A stretch of 5,734 bases of DNA from Chloroflexota bacterium (GTDB taxonomy: Bacteria > Chloroflexota > Anaerolineae > J102). The DNA is taken from positions 1 to 5,734 of the forward strand of contig JAJRXO010000626.1 in assembly GCA_024276255.1 (NCBI GenBank). The letters are read 5' to 3'. Position numbers and translations under genes: made by a program. Positions within the stretch are counted from its first letter, which is position 1, and every line of letters begins with the position of its first letter. Shown one piece after another: positions 1-3,439 of the stretch. The notes beneath the pieces are model-generated. The model had not been told where the DNA came from, made no database searches, and saw only the letters and a program-made list of their open reading frames with translations.

Positions 1-42
1 AATAAAGACTACGCCTTTGCGCAGTTGTTCAACACCGATCAT
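1..42 (-). CDS. N-terminal fragment of a gene, possibly elongation factor P
   Basis: The minus strand reads ATG at 42-40 and stays open for 14 codons to the window edge, giving MIGVEQLRKGVVFI. Two things support a real start: a Shine-Dalgarno AAGGAGA at 57-51 spaced 8 bases from the ATG, and a good promoter further upstream. The pattern M-I-x-V-x-x-L-(R/K)-K-G followed by hydrophobic residues resembles the start of elongation factor P. That factor is the tRNA-shaped protein that rescues ribosomes stalled at polyproline stretches, and its family often begins 'MI.V.DLR.G..I...G'. Only 14 residues are visible, so the gene itself is well supported but the product name is a tentative inference. 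It is divergent from comEC, with a 165-base gap between the two start codons. Confidence 0.5.
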   Translation of the reverse strand, partial: MIGVEQLRKGVVFI

Positions 43-50
43 GTGATATG

Positions 51-57
51 TCTCCTT
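51..57 (-). promoter_or_regulatory. Strong ribosome binding site of the leftward gene
   Basis: AAGGAGA on the minus strand lies 8 bases before the ATG at 42-40. It closely matches the anti-Shine-Dalgarno complement and fixes the start of the truncated leftward gene. The divergent comEC start has no comparable site. Confidence 0.75.
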
Positions 58-67
58 GCAACAATCA

Positions 68-84
68 GCCGCACCAGTGGCGGC
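68..84 (-). promoter_or_regulatory. GC-rich hairpin in the 5' leader of the leftward gene
   Basis: On the minus strand the arms GCCG-C-CA and TGCGGC (84-78 against 73-68) form a six-pair stem with one bulged base and a four-base loop. It sits between the predicted transcription start (about position 90) and the ribosome binding site (57-51). No T-run follows, so it is not a terminator. It could be a 5'-end stabilising hairpin or a protein target. The structure is read by eye and not folded computationally. Confidence 0.35.
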
Positions 85-96
85 ACGGCCTTTCCT

Positions 97-124
97 ATTG
101 TAAGGAAACACAGCAGAAAGTCAA
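97..124 (-). promoter_or_regulatory. Sigma-70/sigma-A type promoter for the leftward gene
   Basis: The minus strand carries TTGACT (124-119) as -35 and TACAAT (102-97) as -10, with a 16-base spacer. Each hexamer differs from consensus by one base. Transcription should start near position 90, leaving a leader of roughly 48 bases. The -10 lies at the centre of a short inverted repeat, TTTCCT (91-96) and AGGAAA (103-108), which might bind a regulator but is short enough to be chance. Confidence 0.65.
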
Positions 125-207
125 GAATCGGATTTGCTGAAACCCCGCGTTCGTCGCAGGACGAGAGTGAGCAACGGCAACGTTCATTGTATCGACGCAC
201 GTAGCGT

Positions 208-2568
208 ATGCAGACCTCGCAACGGTGGATTTCTCCTTTTTTACCGGTTTATGCTGCTCTGTCTCTGGCTGGCGGTATCTGGATCGGGCAGCAGGTGCAG
301 GGCATCTGGTGGCAGTGTGACGGCTCTCGGCTGCAGCCATCGCCCCTGTGGCTGTTGGCGCCGCTGCCTGTTCTGCTGTGGGGCATGTGGCATTGGCGGC
401 GGCGTTATGCCCTGATTCCGTTTGTGTGCCTGGGCTTTGCCCTGCTGGGCATTGCCCGCTATCTCATGCATCCGTTTTATCCCTGCCCGCCCGCCAATGC
501 CCTGCTGCATTACCATGCCGCGTCGGCTTATGAGCGACCGCTGACGCTGGAAGGCGTGATTACCGGGTATCCGGAGCAACGTAGTCGTTACACCCGGTAT
601 CGCGTGCGGATTGATACACTATGGCAGGGCGAGGATCAGGTGCCGGTGCAGGGGACGGCCCTGGTGCGCAGCGAAAAACAGGGGGATTTTCATTATGGTG
701 ATCGGATACGTATCCGCGGCACGCCCATCACCCCGCCCAGCTTTCGGGATTTCGATTATCGCCGCTATCTGGCCCGGAAGGGAGTTTTCACCCTGGTGCC
801 CCATGCCGAGCTCAGCCTGCTGGCTACGGATCAGGGACAGCCCTTCTGGTCGGCGCTGTATCGGTGGCGCGCCGCGGCCTCGCAGGTGCTGGATCAACTC
901 CTGCCGCAGCCCTACGCGGCTCTGGCCAACGGCATGATCCTTGGCATCGAAAGCGGCATCCCGCGAACGCTGTACGAGAAATTTAACCTCACCGGCGCCT
1001 CACATGTCATCGTCATCAGTGGCAGCAATATCGCCATTGTCTCCGGTATCCTGCTGGGGCTTTTCTCGCGCCTGCTGAAACGACGCAGGTATCTGGTGAC
1101 GCTGTTTACCATGAGCGGTATTCTGTTATATGCCCTGTTGGTGGGCGCGGATGCCGCCGTGATGCGGGCGGCCCTCATGGGCATTTTGTATGTGTGGGCG
1201 GTGCACTTGCAGCGGCAAAGCACGGCAATGATCTCGTTATTTGTGGCTGGCTGTATCATGCTCCTGCTCAATCCGCTCACGTTGTGGGATGTCGGCTTTC
1301 AGTTGAGTTTCATGGCCACCCTGGGCCTGATCCTCTTTAATGCGCCGCTGAAACGCCGTTGGGATGCTCGCCTGGGGCATCGGCTGCCGGGACTTGTCAA
1401 TGCCTTGTTGGCCGAGGGCCTGCTGGTGACCCTGGCCGCCCAGCTTACCACCATGCCCCTGGTGGTGGTGTACTTCGGACGCCTGTCTCTGATTTCCTTT
1501 GTGGTCAATCTGCTCATCATCCCGGTGCAACCACCGATCATGATCGCTGGCGGGTTGGCCACACTGGTGGGCTTTGTATGGCTGCCCTTGGCTCGTCTGA
1601 TTGCCTGGATTCCCCTGGCCAGCCTGTGGTGGACGGTGTTGGTAGTGGAGCGCATGGCGGCTGTGCCCTGGGGCAGCCTGGAAGTAAGCGCATTCGGGCA
1701 GTTGTTGGCGACATTGTACTATGCTCTGTTTGCTCTGGCGTTCGCCTGGTGGCTATTGCGACAGGAGCAGCAGGCCGACACATTCGTTCCCCCGGCGTGG
1801 CGGCCGGCGCTTTCACGGGCAGTGGCACTCGTGGCGCTGGTGGCCGTCCCTCTGTGGGGCGGTGCCACCTGGTGGGCGCAGCAGCCTGATGGTCGATTAC
1901 ATGTCTATGTTCTGGGGCACGATGGCGTGGCTGATTTTGTGATCTTCACGCCGGGCGGAAATCGTATCCTGCTGACTGCTGGACAGCAGCCCTCGGCTTT
2001 TGATGTACAGGCGGCTCTGGCGCAGTTGCCCGGCGGCCGCGCACCGCTATCCATGGTGATCCTCAGCCGGGCGCAAATCGAACCCCCCGCCCTGCGGCTG
2101 CCTCCGCTTCTGGTGCTGAGCCCGACCACGACACCCCTTGCCGAGGGCACCGTTATCCAGCTGGATGGCGATGTGTCATTACAGCTTGTTCACGCGTCGC
2201 AGGAGGCGAACGACTCATGGTTGTTTGCCCTACGCTATCATGCCTTCAGCACCTGGTTGCCATTCGAAAACACGCAGGCTGCCCAACAGGTATTGCTCGA
2301 TCAACCCGACCTGGCGCCGCCAGTTCTGCTCATTGCTCCATTTCCCCGTACCGGGGCATGGCCCGCAGTCGCATTGCTGCAACGAGCGCACCCCCAGATC
2401 ACACTGCTCCCCCGCGGCGTCACCTATCCCCCGGCCGTGCAACGGGCGCTTGCAGAATTTACACAGGCCGTCCCCATCCCGGCCCGGGCCATCATTGAGA
2501 TCGAGAGCGATGGGCAGCAGATACGGTTGTTTAGCTATGCCTACGCCGATGATGCGCTGGGGCAGTAA
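208..2568 (+). CDS. comEC: ComEC/Rec2-family DNA uptake channel
   Basis: ComEC is the inner-membrane channel that brings single-stranded DNA into the cytoplasm during natural transformation. The 786-residue length is normal for the full three-part family. Residues about 10-85 hold two or three membrane segments with charged loops. Residues about 109-210 fit the OB-like DUF4131 domain, with GVITGYPE and the YGDRIRIRG motif. Residues about 225-515 are the polytopic competence domain. It has the family hallmarks GMILGIESGIP (242-252), SHVIVISGSNIAIV (265-278), GADAAVMRAALM (313-324) and DVGFQLSFMATLGL (361-374). Residues about 562-786 follow the beta-lactamase-like domain layout but lack its metal-binding residues. 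ATG 208 is the earliest possible start because an in-frame TAG lies at 202-204. The next residues lead straight into the first membrane helix. No Shine-Dalgarno or clear promoter was found, consistent with low expression. No other competence gene is in view. Confidence 0.93.
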   Translation: MQTSQRWISPFLPVYAALSLAGGIWIGQQVQGIWWQCDGSRLQPSPLWLLAPLPVLLWGMWHWRRRYALIPFVCLGFALLGIARYLMHPFYPCPPANALLHYHAASAYERPLTLEGVITGYPEQRSRYTRYRVRIDTLWQGEDQVPVQGTALVRSEKQGDFHYGDRIRIRGTPITPPSFRDFDYRRYLARKGVFTLVPHAELSLLATDQGQPFWSALYRWRAAASQVLDQLLPQPYAALANGMILGIESGIPRTLYEKFNLTGASHVIVISGSNIAIVSGILLGLFSRLLKRRRYLVTLFTMSGILLYALLVGADAAVMRAALMGILYVWAVHLQRQSTAMISLFVAGCIMLLLNPLTLWDVGFQLSFMATLGLILFNAPLKRRWDARLGHRLPGLVNALLAEGLLVTLAAQLTTMPLVVVYFGRLSLISFVVNLLIIPVQPPIMIAGGLATLVGFVWLPLARLIAWIPLASLWWTVLVVERMAAVPWGSLEVSAFGQLLATLYYALFALAFAWWLLRQEQQADTFVPPAWRPALSRAVALVALVAVPLWGGATWWAQQPDGRLHVYVLGHDGVADFVIFTPGGNRILLTAGQQPSAFDVQAALAQLPGGRAPLSMVILSRAQIEPPALRLPPLLVLSPTTTPLAEGTVIQLDGDVSLQLVHASQEANDSWLFALRYHAFSTWLPFENTQAAQQVLLDQPDLAPPVLLIAPFPRTGAWPAVALLQRAHPQITLLPRGVTYPPAVQRALAEFTQAVPIPARAIIEIESDGQQIRLFSYAYADDALGQ

Positions 2569-2583
2569 TGTTCTATGATTGTA

Positions 2584-2632
2584 CCGGAGCGGTCCGGGGT
2601 GGCGAACGTCATGTCGCCATTCTAATCTTTTT
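2584..2632 (+). terminator. Weak terminator candidate after comEC
   Basis: Two small hairpins follow the comEC stop. The first is CCGGA (2584-2588) pairing with TCCGG (2593-2597) across a four-base loop. The second is TGGCGA (2600-2605) pairing with TCGCCA (2614-2619) across an eight-base loop. A T-rich stretch follows (about 2620-2635, including a run of five T), a few bases after the second stem. The stems are short and the T-run is displaced, so termination may be partial. It would insulate comEC from the phasin promoter just downstream. Confidence 0.35.
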
Positions 2633-2646
2633 CTTACATAAGGGGC

Positions 2647-2675
2647 TTGACATTTGTGACGCAATGCGTCATAAT
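2647..2675 (+). promoter_or_regulatory. Near-consensus sigma-70/sigma-A promoter of the phasin gene
   Basis: TTGACA (2647-2652) is a perfect -35. CATAAT (2670-2675) matches five of six -10 positions, and the spacer is the optimal 17 bases. Transcription should start near 2682, giving a leader of about 72 bases before the phasin ATG at 2754. The promoter lies in an AT-rich pocket between GC-rich genes. The spacer and -10 are occupied by a perfect palindrome, so strong intrinsic activity held down by a repressor is the natural reading. Confidence 0.85.
2654..2673 (+). promoter_or_regulatory. Palindromic operator, copy 1 (in spacer and -10)
   Basis: TGACGCA (2657-2663), a central A, and TGCGTCA (2665-2671) form a perfect 7+1+7 inverted repeat. 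The symmetry continues at two further outer positions (TT at 2654-2655, AA at 2673-2674). It fills most of the -35/-10 spacer and overlaps the -10 hexamer, so a bound dimer would block RNA polymerase. The size and form suit a dimeric helix-turn-helix repressor such as a TetR-, GntR- or MarR-type protein; the actual regulator cannot be named from this sequence. Confidence 0.75.
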
Positions 2676-2679
2676 AAGA

Positions 2680-2699
2680 TTGTAACGCGATGCGTCATA
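2680..2699 (+). promoter_or_regulatory. Palindromic operator, copy 2 (at transcription start)
   Basis: This repeats copy 1 with 18 of 20 bases identical (pattern TTGTNACGCNATGCGTCATA), shifted exactly 26 bases downstream. The left arm is TAACGCG where copy 1 has TGACGCA, so this copy is an imperfect palindrome with an intact right half-site TGCGTCA. It covers the predicted transcription start and the first transcribed bases. Two sites 26 bases apart lie roughly two and a half helical turns from each other, on nearly opposite DNA faces. Confidence 0.7.
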
Positions 2700-2739
2700 G
2701 GACTCATCCCAAATCCCCAATGCCAAAACTCAAATTTTC

Positions 2740-2745
2740 AGGAGA
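2740..2745 (+). promoter_or_regulatory. Ribosome binding site that fixes the phasin start
   Basis: AGGAGA is spaced 8 bases from ATG 2754. It decides the start against the much earlier in-frame ATGs at 2568 and 2664, which have no such site and lie upstream of or inside the promoter/operator region. Confidence 0.85.
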
Positions 2746-2753
2746 AAATAACC

Positions 2754-3173
2754 ATGTTGAACACTGCCAAACAATCAGTACAAAAAGTTGTAGACAAAAT
2801 CGAAGCTATCAATAGCAAGAATCCCGTCAGCAAAGCGGTGCGCACCGCCTTCCTGGCCAGCATCGGCACCGTTGCCGTCGGTCGCGAGGAACTGGAAGCC
2901 GTGGTCGCCCGCCTGGTGGAAAAAGGCGAGATGACCGAGAAAGAAGGCCGCAAGCTGGTTTCCGAGCTGTTTGATCGCAGCAAATCGGATGTCGTCAAGG
3001 TGGAAGACAAGGTGGAATCGCTGCTCGATCGTCGCATCAACAGCATTCTCAACACCATGAACCTGCCGGGCAAGAAAGACATCGATGCCCTCACCCGCAA
3101 GATCACGACCCTGTCGCAGAAAGTCGTGGAGCTGGACAAGAAACTGTCGCAGCAGGATAAAAAGGCGGCCTGA
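2754..3173 (+). CDS. Phasin-family (polyhydroxyalkanoate granule-associated) protein
   Basis: The product has 139 residues, is highly charged and almost entirely helical, and has no signal peptide or membrane segment. It fits the short PhaF/PhaI-like 'PHA synthesis regulator phasin' group. An N-terminal helix (about 1-45) includes a mildly hydrophobic stretch, AFLASIGTVAVG (32-43), that could contact a granule surface. The segment VEKGEMTEKEGRKLVSEL (55-72) is typical of the group. NLPGKKDIDAL (103-113) then leads into a C-terminal heptad coiled coil (about 111-133) for oligomerisation. Phasins coat storage granules and control their number and size, but members of this group also occur where granules are unproven, so the role in storage is an inference. 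The start is set by AGGAGA at 2740-2745. The gene has its own operator-controlled promoter and a strong terminator, so it is monocistronic, and no PHA synthase is in view. Confidence 0.82.
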   Translation: MLNTAKQSVQKVVDKIEAINSKNPVSKAVRTAFLASIGTVAVGREELEAVVARLVEKGEMTEKEGRKLVSELFDRSKSDVVKVEDKVESLLDRRINSILNTMNLPGKKDIDALTRKITTLSQKVVELDKKLSQQDKKAA

Positions 3174-3193
3174 GTCTACAGACCACTCATGAT

Positions 3194-3228
3194 AAAAAGA
3201 CCCCCGTCAGATGACGGAGGTCTTTTTT
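3194..3228. terminator. Strong bidirectional intrinsic terminator between convergent genes
   Basis: The outer stem AAAAAGACC (3194-3202) pairs with GGTCTTTTT (3219-3227), and the inner stem CCGTC (3204-3208) pairs with GACGG (3213-3217). One C-A mismatch separates the stems, and the loop is four bases. A six-T run (3223-3228) ends the plus-strand transcript of the phasin gene 21 bases after its stop. The five-A run at the left edge supplies a U-run for minus-strand transcripts, so it should also stop readthrough from the membrane-protein gene. Confidence 0.9.
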
Positions 3229-3267
3229 ATGTCCTGCATCGTAAATAGGACACAGATTGGTGTCAAT

Positions 3268-3375
3268 GTAGATCCGTAGCCCAGAAGGCCAGTAGATCAG
3301 TAGACCAGGACGGTTGGGGGCGGCGCCGCCCACCCCGGTTTACCGGTTTACGGGTTTTCTGGTCTTTCGGGCTCC
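3268..3375. repeat. Mirror-image arrays of a degenerate 8-base repeat around a GC palindrome
   Basis: The left arm (3268-3307) is five contiguous 8-base units on the plus strand with consensus GTAGAYCA; the fifth, at 3300-3307, is GTAGACCA. The right arm (3336-3375) is five contiguous units of the same motif on the minus strand. Two of these, at 3351-3344 and 3343-3336, are identical GTAAACCG. The 28-base centre (3308-3335) contains the perfect palindrome GGGCGGCGCCGCCC (3318-3331). Pairing between the arms includes AGACCAG (3302-3308) with CTGGTCT (3359-3365) and AGCCC (3278-3282) with GGGCT (3369-3373), so the element could fold into a long imperfect hairpin. It lies in the convergent gap and codes for nothing I can support. 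Confidence 0.7.
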
Positions 3376-3381
3376 AGATAG

Positions 3382-3395
3382 TCTGTGCGCACAGA
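3382..3395. repeat. Perfect 14-base palindrome
   Basis: TCTGTGCGCACAGA is its own reverse complement. It lies between the 8-mer arrays and the end of the membrane-protein gene. As RNA it gives a five-pair stem with a GCGC loop, without a convincing U-run on either strand. It could be a protein binding site or a 3'-end hairpin for the leftward transcript. The remainder of 3231-3439 outside this and the 8-mer element shows nothing recognisable. Confidence 0.45.
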
Positions 3396-3439
3396 TCATT
3401 TTCATCCTTATCGGCGTGCAGCCGCTCATGGTGACTGCT

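Noticed and set aside
195..207. ACGC-acgta-GCGT inverted repeat just before the comEC start, resembling the phasin operator half-sites
   Set aside because: The arms are only four bases with a different spacing (5 versus 1 central base). The match to TGACGCA/TGCGTCA is too weak to claim shared regulation.
1359..1889. A 176-codon alternative-frame ORF inside comEC
   Set aside because: It overlaps conserved ComEC membrane segments in another frame, and its Gly/Arg-rich translation matches no family I recognise.
2568..2753. The phasin start placed at ATG 2568 (201 residues)
   Set aside because: The extra 62 residues would be encoded by the promoter, both operators and the ribosome binding site, and they have unlike composition. 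ATG 2754 has AGGAGA at the ideal distance.
3383..3412. The 14-base palindrome plus TCATTTTC as a second terminator
   Set aside because: The stem has five pairs with a GCGC loop, and the following sequence is not a continuous T-run. The real terminator at 3194-3228 is far stronger.
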